NCBI RefSeq assembly: GCF_020991365.1 | Contig: NZ_JAJLRA010000015.1 | Span: 62,001-126,000 of the forward strand | Direction: 5' to 3' | Length of the DNA: 64,000 bases | From: Streptacidiphilus sp. ASG 303 | GTDB lineage: Bacteria > Actinomycetota > Actinomycetes > Streptomycetales > Streptomycetaceae | In this document: one piece after another, positions 37,128 to 49,346 of the stretch | Layout of the letters: each line of letters begins with the position of its first letter | Position numbering within the stretch: position 1 is the stretch's first letter | Program-made: the position numbers and the translations under genes | The notes under the pieces: generated by a model | The model's database searches: none | Seen by the model: the letters and a program-made list of their open reading frames with translations, nothing else | Told to the model about the DNA's origin: nothing

Positions 37128-37814
37128 TCACCTGCGGCCGGCCGGTCCCACCGGCTGGCCCGTCGTGTCGTCGGCCCGGTAGCCGAGCCGGTCGTGGACC
37201 GCGACCACGCCGTCCACGCCCCGGCACAGCCGGACCAGGGCCTGCTGCTGGCTGTGCCGCTCCAGGACCCCGGACAGGGTCACCTGCCCCTCGTGCACCT
37301 GGACGTCCACCGAGTCCGGGTACAGGCCGAGGGTCCCGTCGAGGACCTCGTGCCGGATCTCCTCGTGGATCGCCCGGTCGCTGCGCAGGAAGACCCGCAG
37401 CAGGTCCGAGCGGCTGACGATCCCGATCAGCCGGCCCGCCTCGTCGACGACGGGCAGCCGCTTGAGCCGCTTGCCCTCCATCAGCCGGGCGGCCTCGACG
37501 ACCGTCCACTCGGGGCGGGCGCACACCGCCGGACTGCTCATCAGGCCCTGCCCGGTGAGGGCCTCGCTCCTGGCCCGCTCCCGGGGGGACAGCCGCGCCG
37601 GGGGCAGCAGCCCCGCCGGGTCCTCGCCGGCCGCGGCGTGCCGCAGCAGGTCCGCCTCGGACACCACCCCCAGGGGGCGGTCCTCCTCGTCCACCACCGG
37701 CACCGCCGTCACGTCGTTGCGCTCCAGCAGCTGGGCGAACTCCTTGAAGGGGGTGTCCGGGTGCGCGCGGACCACCCCGGAGGTCATCAGCTCTCCCACG
37801 GTACGGTGTCGCAT
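37128..37814 (-). CDS. CBS-pair protein with BON domain
   Basis: A 228-residue paralogue of the protein at 35422-36105. The first CBS motif (TVGELMTSGVVRAHPDTPF) and the second (GQGLMSSPAVCARPEW) are followed by the LIGIVSRSDLLRVFL end of the pair. A BON-like C-terminus follows (VDVQVHEGQVTLSGVLER). Start: ATG at 37814 with GGAAGGAG upstream. It probably leads a two-gene unit with the Rv1733c-like gene. A small hairpin (GGCGTCCC/GGGACGCC, 37847-37865) sits just upstream of its start. Confidence 0.87.
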   Translation of the reverse strand: MRHRTVGELMTSGVVRAHPDTPFKEFAQLLERNDVTAVPVVDEEDRPLGVVSEADLLRHAAAGEDPAGLLPPARLSPRERARSEALTGQGLMSSPAVCARPEWTVVEAARLMEGKRLKRLPVVDEAGRLIGIVSRSDLLRVFLRSDRAIHEEIRHEVLDGTLGLYPDSVDVQVHEGQVTLSGVLERHSQQQALVRLCRGVDGVVAVHDRLGYRADDTTGQPVGPAGRR

Positions 37815-38099
37815 CGTCAAGGCTCCTTCCGGTCCGGCGGCCGCCGGGCGTCCCCTCGGGACGCCGGCCCGGCCCCACCCCCTCACTGTCGCCCCGCCGC
37901 CGGGGCCGCCGCGTGGGCCGTCCGTCCCCGGCCGCCGCCGCCGACCGGCCCTGCCCCGGCGGCGGCCGGTCCGGTCCGCTCCGGTCCGCTCGGGTCCGGG
38001 CCGGGGCGGCCCCGTGCGGCCCCGTGCGGAGGCCCGGCCCCCGGCCGGCGCGGCACGGCGGGACCGTGCGGCCCCGGCCGCCGCCCGGGCCGGGCCGGG

Positions 38100-38600
38100 T
38101 CAGCCGCGGCCGTGGGGGATGACCACCACGGGGCAGTCCGCGTGGTGCACGCAGTGCTGGGTCACCGAGCCGAGCAGGGCCCCCGCGAACCCGCCGTGCC
38201 CGCGGTTGCCCAGGACCAGCAGGTCCGCGCCGTGGGCACGGTCCAGCAGCACCTGGGCGGCGTTGCCGGACGCCGTGCACCTGTGCACCTCCACGGCCGG
38301 CTCCGGACCCAGCACCTCGCGGACGCTCTCCGTCAGGGTCTGCTCCGCCGCCGCGGCCAGCTCGGGGTCGAGCGACGGGACGCTCCACCCGTACACCGGC
38401 GTGAACTCCCAGCCGGTGACCGCCTCGACCACCGCGCCCGTCAGGGCCGCCTGGTCCGCCGCCCAGCGCAGGGCCGCCCGCGACGGGGGCGAGCCGTCCA
38501 CGCCCACCACGATCCGCCGCCTCCCCCGTGCCTCCTGCCCCTGCCCGCGCTCCTGCTGCTGCGCGCCGGGCTCCCGGCCCCGTCCCTCGTCCGACGTCAT
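38100..38600 (-). CDS. Universal stress protein, single domain
   Basis: A 166-residue protein with one UspA domain after a Gln/Arg/Glu-rich N-terminal tail (1-28). RRIVVGVDGSPPSRAAL starts the fold, and GNRGHGGFAGALLGSVTQ is the canonical ATP-binding G-x2-G-x9-G(S/T) motif; the end is CPVVVIPHG. It is likely ATP-binding, in the cytosol. Start: ATG at 38600 with GGAGG 8 nt upstream. It is divergent from a two-domain USP gene at 38922, and a DosR-box-like element lies in the shared gap. Confidence 0.9.
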   Translation of the reverse strand: MTSDEGRGREPGAQQQERGQGQEARGRRRIVVGVDGSPPSRAALRWAADQAALTGAVVEAVTGWEFTPVYGWSVPSLDPELAAAAEQTLTESVREVLGPEPAVEVHRCTASGNAAQVLLDRAHGADLLVLGNRGHGGFAGALLGSVTQHCVHHADCPVVVIPHGRG

Positions 38601-38921
38601 GACCGCCACCTCCCGCACCGCCTGCCGGCCTCCAGGCTGACCCCGCGCCCGCCGGGCCGCCAAGGGCCGCCCCGGCCCGGCGGCCCGGGACCTTCGTACC
38701 CGCACCGTCCCCGGACCCGGGCCCGGTCCCGGCCCCGCGCCGTCCCGACCGTCCCCGGACCCGGCCCCGCCCGGCCGCGCCGCCGCCGGGTCCTGGACCG
38801 TTCGGCCCTCGCCCGATCGGGTGGCCCCGGCGTGCACTGGTACCGGAACGGGCACCGTCGCCCGTGCACCGCCCGCGCGCCGCACCCCGGACGCGCGGGC
38901 CCGTCCGGACGGAGGACCACC
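38601..38921. other. Divergent gap between two USP genes
   Basis: A 321-bp gap with no coding frame. It contains the DosR-box-like element at 38687-38703 and must hold promoters for both genes. Confidence 0.6.
38687..38703 (+). promoter_or_regulatory. DosR-box-like element between USP genes
   Basis: GGGACCTTCGTACCCGC, a variant of the recurring GGGACC-N3-GGCCC element. It lies 87 bp before the minus-strand USP start and about 220 bp before the plus-strand one. Confidence 0.38.
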
Positions 38922-39812
38922 ATGCCCCTCCCCGTCGTCGTCGGCATCGACGGCTCCGCCTCCAGCCTGCGCGCCGTCGACTGGGCGGCCGACGAGGCCC
39001 ACGTGCGCGGCGTGCCGCTGCGCCTGCTGCACACCTCGCTGTGGGACCGCTACGAGCCCGACGCGTCCGACAACCCCGACCTGGCCCTCGCCCGCAAGGC
39101 CGTCGCCGAACTGGTCGACACCGCGTCCGAACGGGCCGGGACCCGCCGTCCCGGGGTCGAGGTCCGGGCCGAGGTGGTCCCGCAGGCCACCGTCCCGGCG
39201 CTGCTGGAGGCGGCCTGCGAGGCGTCGGTCCTCGTGGTCGGCGACCGGGGGCGCGGCGGCTTCGCCGGGCTGCTGCTCGGCTCGACGGGCCTGCAGACCG
39301 CCGCCCGCGCGGCCTGCCCCGTCGTCGTGGTGCGCGGCGGGGACGACGCGGTGGACCGCCGGCACGGCCGCGTCGTCCTGGGGGTGGGGGACCCCGGGTC
39401 GTCCCGCGCCGCCGCGGAGTTCGCCCTCGACCTCGCGGAGACGTGGGGCGCACGGCTGGAGGCCGTGCACGCCTGGCACTCCACCGACCCGTTCCTGCTC
39501 TACGGTCCGGCGATGAACGCGATGGCGGACGCCGGGTACGTCCAGGCGCGCCGCATGCTGGAGGCGGCCACCGCCGACGCGGCCGCGGCCCACCCGGGCG
39601 TGCTCCTCCGGCTGGAGCCGCGCAACGCCGGCTCCCACAAGGCCCTGCTGGAGGCCGCCGCCGACGCCGACCTGCTGGTCGTCGGCGCCCGCCGCCGCCA
39701 CAGCGCGGTCGGCCTCCAGCTCGGCCCGGTCAACCACGCCGTGCTGCACCACGCCCCCTGCCCGGTCGCGGTCGTGCCCGAGGCGCGGACCCCGCCCCCG
39801 GCACAGGACTGA
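38922..39812 (+). CDS. Universal stress protein, tandem domains
   Basis: 296 residues with two UspA domains (about 3-145 and 155-288). The first keeps the ATP-binding motif GDRGRGGFAGLLLGSTGLQ. The second has GARRRHSAVGLQLGPVNH, which has lost the glycine spacing and is probably non-binding. The end CPVAVVP is standard. Start: ATG at 38922 with GGAGG upstream. Tandem USPs of this type are prominent members of the mycobacterial dormancy regulon. Confidence 0.9.
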   Translation: MPLPVVVGIDGSASSLRAVDWAADEAHVRGVPLRLLHTSLWDRYEPDASDNPDLALARKAVAELVDTASERAGTRRPGVEVRAEVVPQATVPALLEAACEASVLVVGDRGRGGFAGLLLGSTGLQTAARAACPVVVVRGGDDAVDRRHGRVVLGVGDPGSSRAAAEFALDLAETWGARLEAVHAWHSTDPFLLYGPAMNAMADAGYVQARRMLEAATADAAAAHPGVLLRLEPRNAGSHKALLEAAADADLLVVGARRRHSAVGLQLGPVNHAVLHHAPCPVAVVPEARTPPPAQD

Positions 39813-40151
39813 CGGGTCCTCCGCGCCGCCCGGGCGCGCGGGCCGCCCCACCGGACGGCCCGCCCGCGGCCGGGACGCCGTGCGACCGCCCGCCGCGGGG
39901 ACCTTCGCCCCTGGCCGGCGGCGGGTCCGGGCGCCGAGGCTGGACGCACGGAGCCCGGACCGGCCGCACGGACCGTCCGCACGGACCGGCCGCACGGCGC
40001 CCGGCAGGGCGCCGCCGCGCCCGGGCGCACCGGGACGGCCCGCACCCCGACCGGCCGCACCCCGCGGCCCGCACCCCGACCGCCCGCACCCCGGCCGGCC
40101 GGGCAGGACCGGGGCGGACGGCAGCGTCCGCCCCGCCGACAGGAGGCCCCC
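39813..40151. other. Intergenic region before tandem USP gene
   Basis: A 339-bp gap with short direct repeats of CCGCAC-rich units (about 39955-40100). It carries the DosR-box-like element at 39897-39914. No coding frame is supported. Confidence 0.55.
39897..39914 (+). promoter_or_regulatory. DosR-box-like element before USP gene
   Basis: GGGGACCTTCGCCCCTGG, one base shorter in the right arm than the element at 35292. It lies 238 bp before the USP start at 40152. Confidence 0.4.
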
Positions 40152-40983
40152 ATGCCCCGACCGATCGTCGTCGGCCTCGACGCCTCGCCCGAGAGCGTCG
40201 CCGCCGCCGACTGGGCGGCCCGCGAGGCGCTGCTCCGCGGCCTGCCCGTCGAACTCGTCCAGGCGTGGCCCCGGCTGCCCGAAGGCCACCGCCACGCCGA
40301 GGCCGACCGGGAGGGGCGCCGCTGGGGCGAGCGGGTGCTGGCCCGGATGGAGGTGGAGCTGCGCACCCGCCACGCCGGTGCCGCCGTCACCACCGCGCAG
40401 GTGCCCGGCGCCCCGGCCGAGGTCCTGACCGCGGCGGGGCGGCGCGCCGCCCTGCTGGTCCTCGGCTCGCGCGGCCTCGGCGCCCTCCGGGGCTTCCTGA
40501 TCGGCTCCGTGGCCCAGACGGTCCTGTCCCGGTCCGCCTGCCCGGTGGTGCTGGTCCGGGCCGCCGCGGACCTGCCGCCCGCGCCCGCCGCGGAGCACCC
40601 CGCCGGAGCGCCGCCCCGGGAGGTGGTCCTGGGCCTGGACCTGCGCAGGCCCTGCGACGACGTGCTCGCCTTCGCCTTCGAGGAGGCCGCCCTGCGGTCC
40701 GCCCTGCTGCGGGCCGTCCATGCCTGGAACCCCCCGGCGGGCTTCGAGCACGGACCGGCCCCGCTGGAGCCGGCGGCCGCCGCCCGGCTGCTCGTCGCGG
40801 ACGAGGAGCGGGCGGAGGCCGTGCTGCGGCCCTGGCGGGAGAAGCACCCGCAGGTGCGGGTCGTGCACCAGACGGTGCGCGGGAGCGCCGGGGCCCCGCT
40901 GGCGGCGGCGGCCGTGCAGGCCGGGCTGCTGGTCGTGGGGCGCCGGGACCGGGAGTCCGCCGTGGGCCTGCACATCGGCCCGG

Positions 40984-43935
<2,952 letters not shown>

Positions 43936-43938
43936 CGG

Positions 43939-44823
43939 TCAGCCGGTCCGCGGCGGGACCACGATCAGCGGGCAGGCCGCGTGGTGCAGCAGCACGTGGC
44001 TCACCGAGCCCAGCAGCAGGCCGCGGAAGCCGCCGAGGCCCCGCGTCCCCACCACCAGGCAGCGGGCGTGCGCGGCCTCCCGCAGCAGGACCTGCGCCGG
44101 CTTGCCGGGCAGCACCTCGTGCCGCACCTCGACCTCCGGGTACTTCTCCTGCCAGCCCGCGGTCGCCTCGGACAGGTCCGCGCGCACCCGCTCCTCCAGC
44201 TCCCGGTTCCGGGACTCCGCGAGCGGCCGGCCGACGTGCTGCCGGGCCTCCACCGCCAGCAGCCGGGCGCCGCGCAGCGCGGCCTCCTCGAAGGCGACGG
44301 CCACGGCGTCCCGGCAGTTCTCCGAGCCGTCCACGCCGACCACGACCAGCGGCGGCTCGTGCGTCACGTGCTCGGGCACCCGGACCACCGCCACGGGGCA
44401 GCCCGCGTGCGAGGTCAGCGCCACGCCCAGGTTGCCGGTGGTCAGCACGTCCTCGGCGGCCAGCCGCTTCGCCCCGATGACCAGGAGCGCGGCCTCGTCG
44501 CCCTGCGCGCGCAGCACCGCGGCCCGCGACCCGTCCGCCAGGAGGGTCTCCACGTCCGCCTCGGGGCGGCGGCGGCGCACCTCGTCGGCCGCCTCGCGCA
44601 GGACGGCCTCGCCGGCGGCCCGGTAGTGGGCGCTCCAGGTCCGCTCCGGGTGGTCCACCGCGGGGTGCGGGTCCGACCCGGGCGGCCACTCCAGGGCGTG
44701 GACCATCCGCAGCGGGACGCCCCGCCGCACGGCCTCGTCCGCGGCCCAGTGCGCCGCCCGCAGCGCCGTCGCGGACCGCCCCACGCCCGCGACCACCGGC
44801 CGCCCGCCTCGGAACGCGCTCAT
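43939..44823 (-). CDS. Universal stress protein, tandem domains
   Basis: 294 residues with two UspA domains. Here the second (about 155-292) holds the canonical ATP-binding motif GTRGLGGFRGLLLGSVSH, while the first (about 8-148) has GAKRLAAEDVLTTGNLGVAL, which is degenerate. This is the reverse of the other tandem USPs in the window. It is the first gene of an operon with the P-type ATPase (3-bp gap), suggesting it regulates or responds with the pump. A DosR-box-like element lies 100 bp upstream. Confidence 0.9.
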   Translation of the reverse strand: MSAFRGGRPVVAGVGRSATALRAAHWAADEAVRRGVPLRMVHALEWPPGSDPHPAVDHPERTWSAHYRAAGEAVLREAADEVRRRRPEADVETLLADGSRAAVLRAQGDEAALLVIGAKRLAAEDVLTTGNLGVALTSHAGCPVAVVRVPEHVTHEPPLVVVGVDGSENCRDAVAVAFEEAALRGARLLAVEARQHVGRPLAESRNRELEERVRADLSEATAGWQEKYPEVEVRHEVLPGKPAQVLLREAAHARCLVVGTRGLGGFRGLLLGSVSHVLLHHAACPLIVVPPRTG

Positions 44824-44922
44824 GGCTGCCTCCGTACGTCGTCGGACGGGCCGGAAGGGCCCCTCGCCCCCAGCGTGCGGCGGTCCCGGCGGGCGCGGCA
44901 GGGCCGATCGGCGCCCGGCTCC

Positions 44923-44936
44923 GAGCCCAAGGTCCC
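44923..44936 (-). promoter_or_regulatory. DosR-box-like element before USP-ATPase operon
   Basis: On the minus strand it reads GGGACCTTGGGCTC, with intact left half and imperfect right half. It lies 100 bp before the USP start. A second dyad, GGGCCGATCGGC, lies at 44901-44912. Confidence 0.38.
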
Positions 44937-45001
44937 ATGGCCGCGGGGCCGGGACGGAGGCCCGTCCCGGCCCTCCGTCCCGGCCCCGCGGCCCGCGCCG
45001 G

Positions 45002-45631
45002 TCAGCGCAGCCAGGGGTGGTCGCGGACCACCGGGAGCGCGGCCCACCGGCGCCCCAGCCCCCAGGTGCCGCCCGCGCCGAGCACCGCCACGGCGACCAG
45101 GACCAGCGCGTAGACCACGTGGTAGTCCACCAGCGGGTTCGTCGACATGCTGGCCGAGCCGTCCGACAGGTGCCGGGCCGGGGGCCACTCCGCCGCCCAC
45201 ATCAGCGCCATCAGGACGGCCCCGCCGGCCGCCGCGATCCGCAGGGCGACCCCCGCGGTCAGGGCCAGGCCGATGCCGAGCAGGCCGGCCATGAAGAGCC
45301 AGTCCGCCCACCACGCGCCGGCCCAGGAGTGGAACACCGACTGCAGCGGTCCGGCCGCCACGTGGCCCAGGAACCCGCGGGTGGGCGAGCCGCCGTTCAC
45401 CCAGGCGCCCTTCGACGGGGTCGCCCAGCCCCAGCCGAAGGCCTTGTCGAGGAAGGCCCAGAGGAACACCGCTCCGGTGGCGACGCGCAGGACGGCGAGC
45501 GCCCGCACCCCCGCCGCCCCGGCGGCCGCCGCCTCCGGCCGCACGGCCGCCTTCCCCGCCTCGCCGGCCTCCCCGGCCGGTGTCCGCCCGGGTCTGCCGA
45601 TCCGGATCCGGTGTGCACGCAGGACTGCCAT
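45002..45631 (-). CDS. DoxX family membrane protein
   Basis: A 209-residue protein. After a charged 40-residue N-terminus come four TM helices (about 42-62, 100-130, 133-155, 165-190), as in DoxX/thiosulfate:quinone oxidoreductase small-subunit-like proteins. FLWAFLDKAFGWGWATP is the typical first helix. Members often associate with redox proteins in the membrane; the partner is unknown. Start: ATG at 45631 with GGGAGAGG upstream. On the minus strand GGGACATTGGCGG (45811-45823) is a weak relative of the DosR-box-like element. Confidence 0.85.
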   Translation of the reverse strand: MAVLRAHRIRIGRPGRTPAGEAGEAGKAAVRPEAAAAGAAGVRALAVLRVATGAVFLWAFLDKAFGWGWATPSKGAWVNGGSPTRGFLGHVAAGPLQSVFHSWAGAWWADWLFMAGLLGIGLALTAGVALRIAAAGGAVLMALMWAAEWPPARHLSDGSASMSTNPLVDYHVVYALVLVAVAVLGAGGTWGLGRRWAALPVVRDHPWLR

Positions 45632-45991
45632 GGCCCTCTCCCCATCTCCGCTGCTCGTTGCTGCCCGTCGCTGCCGTCCGCGCCCCGACCCGGCCGGGAC
45701 CCGGCCGGGACCCGTCCTCCCGTCAGGGCCCCGTCCCCCGGTCCGCGCCTGCCGCCCGTCCGTGGCGGCCGCCCGTCCGTGGTTGTCGCCCGTCCCTGGT
45801 GGTCGGGGCGCCGCCAATGTCCCGCCCCGGCGCGGCCCGTGCGCAGGTGCCGGAGGTCCCGGCCCCGCGGGCCGTCCGGCACCGCCGCCGGCCCGCGGGC
45901 AGGCCTCTGGGCGCGCCGTCGGGACCCCTTCGGCCCTCGGTCCGCGCCGTCGGCGGGGTGCAGCCTGGTGGCCGGAGGAGGAGGTGCACTG
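45632..45991. other. Divergent gap between DoxX and HPF-like genes
   Basis: 360 bp with no supported coding frame. It contains short imperfect direct repeats around GCCCGTCCGTGG (about 45755-45800), a weak GGGACATTGGC element on the minus strand, and the element at 45921. Confidence 0.55.
45921..45940 (+). promoter_or_regulatory. DosR-box-like element before HPF-like gene
   Basis: GGGACCCCTTCGGCCCTCGG: both half sites are present but the spacer is 2 nt longer than in the other copies. It ends 51 bp before the HPF-like start. Confidence 0.35.
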
Positions 45992-46978
45992 ATGACCGGT
46001 CCGAAGGTGCTGCCCGCAGGGAAGGGGCCCGCCGGCCCGCCGGCCGGGACACGGCCCGTGGGAACGCCGCCCCTGGGAACGCCGCCCGTGGGAACGCCGC
46101 CCGTCGAGGTGTCGCCCGTCGCCCTGCCGGGCGGCGTCGAGGTGCTGGTGGAGCGGCACGGCGACGTCCCCCGCCGTGCCGCCGACCGCGCGCGGACCGC
46201 CGTCGGGGCCGTCGTCGCCGCCCTGCCCGGACCGGTGCTCGGGGTCCGGGTGCGGCTCACGCAGGCGGCCTGCCCGTCCGGCGCCCGTCCGGCCTCCGCC
46301 GAGGCGGCCGTGGACGTCGGCGGGCGGCTGGTGCGGGCCCGCGCGGGCGGCCCCACCCCGGCGGCGGCGGTCGACCTGCTCGCCGAGCTGCTGGCGGGCC
46401 GGCTCGACCGCGCGGGCCTGCGCCGGACCCCGGCCGGCCGCGAGGGCGCCCCGGCACCGCGCCGACTGCCCCCGGGGGAGCGGCGCGTCGTGCGCCGCGC
46501 GCCGTCCGGACCGCCCGTCGAACCGGTCCACGAGGCCGTCTTCGAGATGGACGCCCTCGGCCACCGGTTCCGCCTCTTCACCGACACGGCCACCGGCTTC
46601 GACACCCTGGTCTACCGGGCCGGTCCCACCGGCTACCGCCTGGCCCGCACCGGCCCCGCCGCCGGCGCGGGCCTGCCCCCGGCCGGCCTGCCGGTCACCG
46701 TCAGCGAGGTCCCCGCGCCCCGGACCACGGTGGCCGAGGCCGTGCGGCGGCTGGAGGCCACCGGCCTGCCCTTCGTCTTCTTCACCGACGCCGCCACCGG
46801 GCGCGGCGCCGTGCTCCACCACCGCAGCGACGGCCACTACGGCCTGGTCACCCCCACCGGCGGCCCCCGGCGGCCCGGGCGGGCGGCGCACCTGGCGGAC
46901 CGCCGCCGCGGGTGCTTCCCTGGGGAGGGGAGGGGACGTCCCGTACCGCCGCGCACACCCGACCCGGAGGTGTCCGCC
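45992..46978 (+). CDS. HPF/RaiA-like ribosome hibernation protein, no own stop
   Basis: About 329 residues up to the next start. After a Pro/Gly/Thr-rich leader with GTPP repeats (1-40), residues about 45-145 resemble the S30AE/HPF fold (VEVLVERHGDVP; VLGVRVRLTQ). Two sigma54/S30EA C-terminal-type repeats follow (FEMDALGHRFRLFTDTATGF; VFFTDAATGRGAVLHH). Such proteins inactivate ribosomes in dormancy. A GGAGGAGGAGG site precedes the ATG. The frame has no stop: it continues into the HTH-PNPOx gene, giving a possible 575-residue fusion ending at 47719. Codon bias weakens over the last 30 codons, suggesting the join is read-through of a former spacer. Confidence 0.78.
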
Positions 46979-47719
46979 GTGACCCAGCAGCAGGACCAGT
47001 CCGGCAGCCCCGGACAGCTCGGCCGGCCCGACGTGCCCGTCCCGTCCGGCAGCGACCAGCCCGGCAGCCCCGCCGAGCCGCCCCACGCCGGCGACATCGG
47101 GCGCCGCGCGGCCCTGCGCCGCCGCCAGCTCGGGCTCAGCCGCGAGCAGGTGGCGTCCCGCGCCGGCATGGCCGTCCGCTACCTGCAGTACGTGGAGGAG
47201 CGGCCCGCCCAGATCGAGCCCGGCGCCCTGCTGCGGCTGGCCGGAGCCCTGCAGACCACCGCCGAGCAGCTGCGCGGCGGGGACGTCGGCCTCCCGCCCG
47301 GCCGCTCCGAGGCCGCCGCCCGGCCCGAACTGGAGGAGCTCGGCGCCGAGGAGTGCCGCACGCGCCTGGACAGCCGCGGGGTGGGGCGTGTCGCCTTCAC
47401 CACCGACCTCGGCATCTCCGTCCTGCCGGTCAACTACGCCGTCGACGGCGACCGCATCGTCTACCGGACCGCCGCGGGAGCGGCCCCCGCCGCCGCCATC
47501 GGCCAGGAGGTCGCCTTCGAGGTCGACCAGGTCGACGACGCCCTCAGCCAGGGCTGGAGCGTCCTGGCCACCGGCCGGGCCGAGCGCGTCACCGACCCGG
47601 ACGAGCTGCGCGCCCTCGCCTCCCGCGCCGCCCCCCGGCCCTGGGCGGGCGGCGACCGCGACCTGTGGATCCGCATCGCCGTCACCCGCCTCACCGGCCG
47701 CGTCGTCCGGGCCCTCTGA
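46979..47719 (+). CDS. HTH-XRE / pyridoxamine 5'-phosphate oxidase-like protein
   Basis: A 246-residue protein if started at the GTG at 46979, which has GGAGG 8 nt upstream. Residues about 40-95 form an XRE helix-turn-helix (RRRQLGLSREQVASRAGM then VRYLQYVEE). Residues about 115-245 form a PNPOx-like split-barrel flavin or heme-binding domain (GVGRVAFTTDLGISVLPVNY). This fusion is common in Streptomyces stress regions; the flavin domain may sense redox. It lies in frame with the HPF-like gene without a stop between them, so it could also be made as the C-terminal half of a longer protein. Confidence 0.83.
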   Translation: MTQQQDQSGSPGQLGRPDVPVPSGSDQPGSPAEPPHAGDIGRRAALRRRQLGLSREQVASRAGMAVRYLQYVEERPAQIEPGALLRLAGALQTTAEQLRGGDVGLPPGRSEAAARPELEELGAEECRTRLDSRGVGRVAFTTDLGISVLPVNYAVDGDRIVYRTAAGAAPAAAIGQEVAFEVDQVDDALSQGWSVLATGRAERVTDPDELRALASRAAPRPWAGGDRDLWIRIAVTRLTGRVVRAL

Positions 47720-47741
47720 GGGCCGGGGCGCCGGGCGGCCG

Positions 47742-47768
47742 CCCCGGGACACGCTCGGGATCCCGGGG
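47742..47768 (+). terminator. Hairpin after HTH-PNPOx gene
   Basis: CCCCGGGA pairs with TCCCGGGG across an 11-nt loop, 22 bp after the stop and in the gap between convergent genes. Confidence 0.45.
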
Positions 47769-48008
47769 GCGCCGCCCCGCGGACGGCCCGCACACGGACG
47801 TGGTGTGCCGGTCGGCCGAGCAGGTCGGTGCAGCCGTCCTCACGCAGTACCGGAGGGCCGGACGGTGACGGGGCCACCCTGAGCCGCGGGCCTTCCCCGG
47901 CCCGGACGCGGGCCCGGAGCGGCCCGCCCCGCAGGGCCGCGGGCGCGGTGGCGGGGCGCCGGGCGCACGAGATGCGCGCGGCGCCCGCGCCCCGCCGGGC
48001 GGCTCCGC

Positions 48009-49346
48009 TCACGTCCCGCCGGGCCGCCCCGGTCCCGTGGCGCGGGCGGAGAGCCCCCGCACCGGCAGCTCGGCACCCCGGGCGCCCCCGGGACCGGCGG
48101 CCGCGCCCTCCGCGGCCGCCGGTCCTTTCGCCGCCGCCCCTTTCGCTGCCGCCGCCTCCGTCTCCGCCGCACCGTACCGGCGGGCCAGCGGCCCCGCGCT
48201 GAGGCCGTGCGCCAGGACGCTCAGCAGCACCGTGCACACCACCACCGGCACCACCGCCCGCTCCGCGGCCGGGTCCAGCTCCTCCACCGCGAGCAGCACG
48301 AAGATCACCGACGCCAGCCCGCGCGGCCCGAACCAGCCGACGAACAGCACCGTGCGGCGGTCCAGTCCGCTGCGGACCAGTGACAGCGCCACCGGCACCA
48401 TCCGCAGCACCGTCAGGCTCAGCAGCGCGTAGGCGACCGCCTGCCAGGTCAGGTGCCCGAACGCGTACGGCACCGCGACCGCGCCGAAGACCAGCCACAC
48501 CAGCAGCGACAGCACCGACGCGGTCTGCTCGGTGAACCGCAGCTGCCACTCCGGCGCGCCCCCGTGGACCGTGCCGAACGCCAGCCCCGCGACGAAGGCC
48601 GCCACGAAGCCGTTGCCGCCGACCGCCAGCGCCGAGGTGTAGCAGAGCAGCGCCAGCGCCAGCACGGCCGCACCGGTGAACTCCTCCGCCGCCCACCCGC
48701 GCCGCAGCGCCGCGCGGACCAGCCACCCGCCGCCCGCCCCCACCGCCGCGCCGTACACGACGCCGACCAGCAGCTCCACGGCCGCGCCGCCCGCGCCGTG
48801 GTGGCCCGTGCCCCCCGCCACCGCGGACGCCGTCCCCGCCACCGCCAGCACCACGAAGGGCGTGGCGATGCCGTCGTTGAGCCCGCTCTCGACGTTGACC
48901 ATCCGCCGGACCCGCGCCGGCACCAGCGGGTTCACCATCATCGCCGCGCCCAGCGCCGCGTCGGTCGGCGCCAGCGCCGCCCCCACGTACAGGGCGGCCC
49001 AGCCGGACACGCCCGGCAGCAGGCCGGCCGCCAGCAGCGCCCCGAACGCCATGCACAGCGGCAGGCCCACGCCGAGGAGCCGCACGTACAGGCCCAGGTC
49101 GGGCCGCACCTCGCGGAACGACAGCCGGGCGGCGTCGGTGAAGAGCACCCAGGTGAGGCTGATCTCGGCCAGGGCCTTGACCGTCTCCCGGGAGGGGGCG
49201 AGGTCGACGGCGCCGGTGCCCGCGCCGAGCAGCAGCCCGGCGAGGACGAAGGCGATGGGGGCGGTCAGCTCGACCCGCTCCACCCGCTGGGAGCACAGGC
49301 CCCAGAGGAAGAGCAGCAGCAGGACCAGCGAGAGGGTCGCGTCCAT
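48009..49346 (-). CDS. CPA1-type Na+(K+)/H+ antiporter
   Basis: A 445-residue protein with about 12 TM helices. Features of the Na_H_exchanger family: TAPIAFVLAGLLLGAG near the N-terminus, GAALAPTDAALGAAMM (the TD motif in the ion-binding region), VESGLNDGIATPFVV (the ND motif), and FVGWFGPRGLASVIF. The C-terminal 50 residues are an Ala/Lys/Gly tail in the cytosol. It would exchange protons with monovalent cations. Start: ATG at 49346 with TAGGGG upstream. It converges with the HTH-PNPOx gene. Confidence 0.88.
   Translation of the reverse strand: MDATLSLVLLLLFLWGLCSQRVERVELTAPIAFVLAGLLLGAGTGAVDLAPSRETVKALAEISLTWVLFTDAARLSFREVRPDLGLYVRLLGVGLPLCMAFGALLAAGLLPGVSGWAALYVGAALAPTDAALGAAMMVNPLVPARVRRMVNVESGLNDGIATPFVVLAVAGTASAVAGGTGHHGAGGAAVELLVGVVYGAAVGAGGGWLVRAALRRGWAAEEFTGAAVLALALLCYTSALAVGGNGFVAAFVAGLAFGTVHGGAPEWQLRFTEQTASVLSLLVWLVFGAVAVPYAFGHLTWQAVAYALLSLTVLRMVPVALSLVRSGLDRRTVLFVGWFGPRGLASVIFVLLAVEELDPAAERAVVPVVVCTVLLSVLAHGLSAGPLARRYGAAETEAAAAKGAAAKGPAAAEGAAAGPGGARGAELPVRGLSARATGPGRPGGT

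Noticed and set aside
37847-37865. GGCGTCCC/GGGACGCC hairpin as a DosR-like box
   Set aside because: It has a GGGAC half site but not the GGGACC-N3-GGCCC layout; it looks like a simple leader hairpin.
36442-39453. A 1003-codon open frame on the minus strand
   Set aside because: Only its last 209 codons show real coding character (Rv1733c-like, from 37071); the rest is out of phase with the CBS-BON and USP genes.
47800-47868. A 23-codon frame ending VGAAVLTQYRRAGR after the HTH-PNPOx gene
   Set aside because: It has a GTG start but no binding site, and codon use is ordinary; too short to support.
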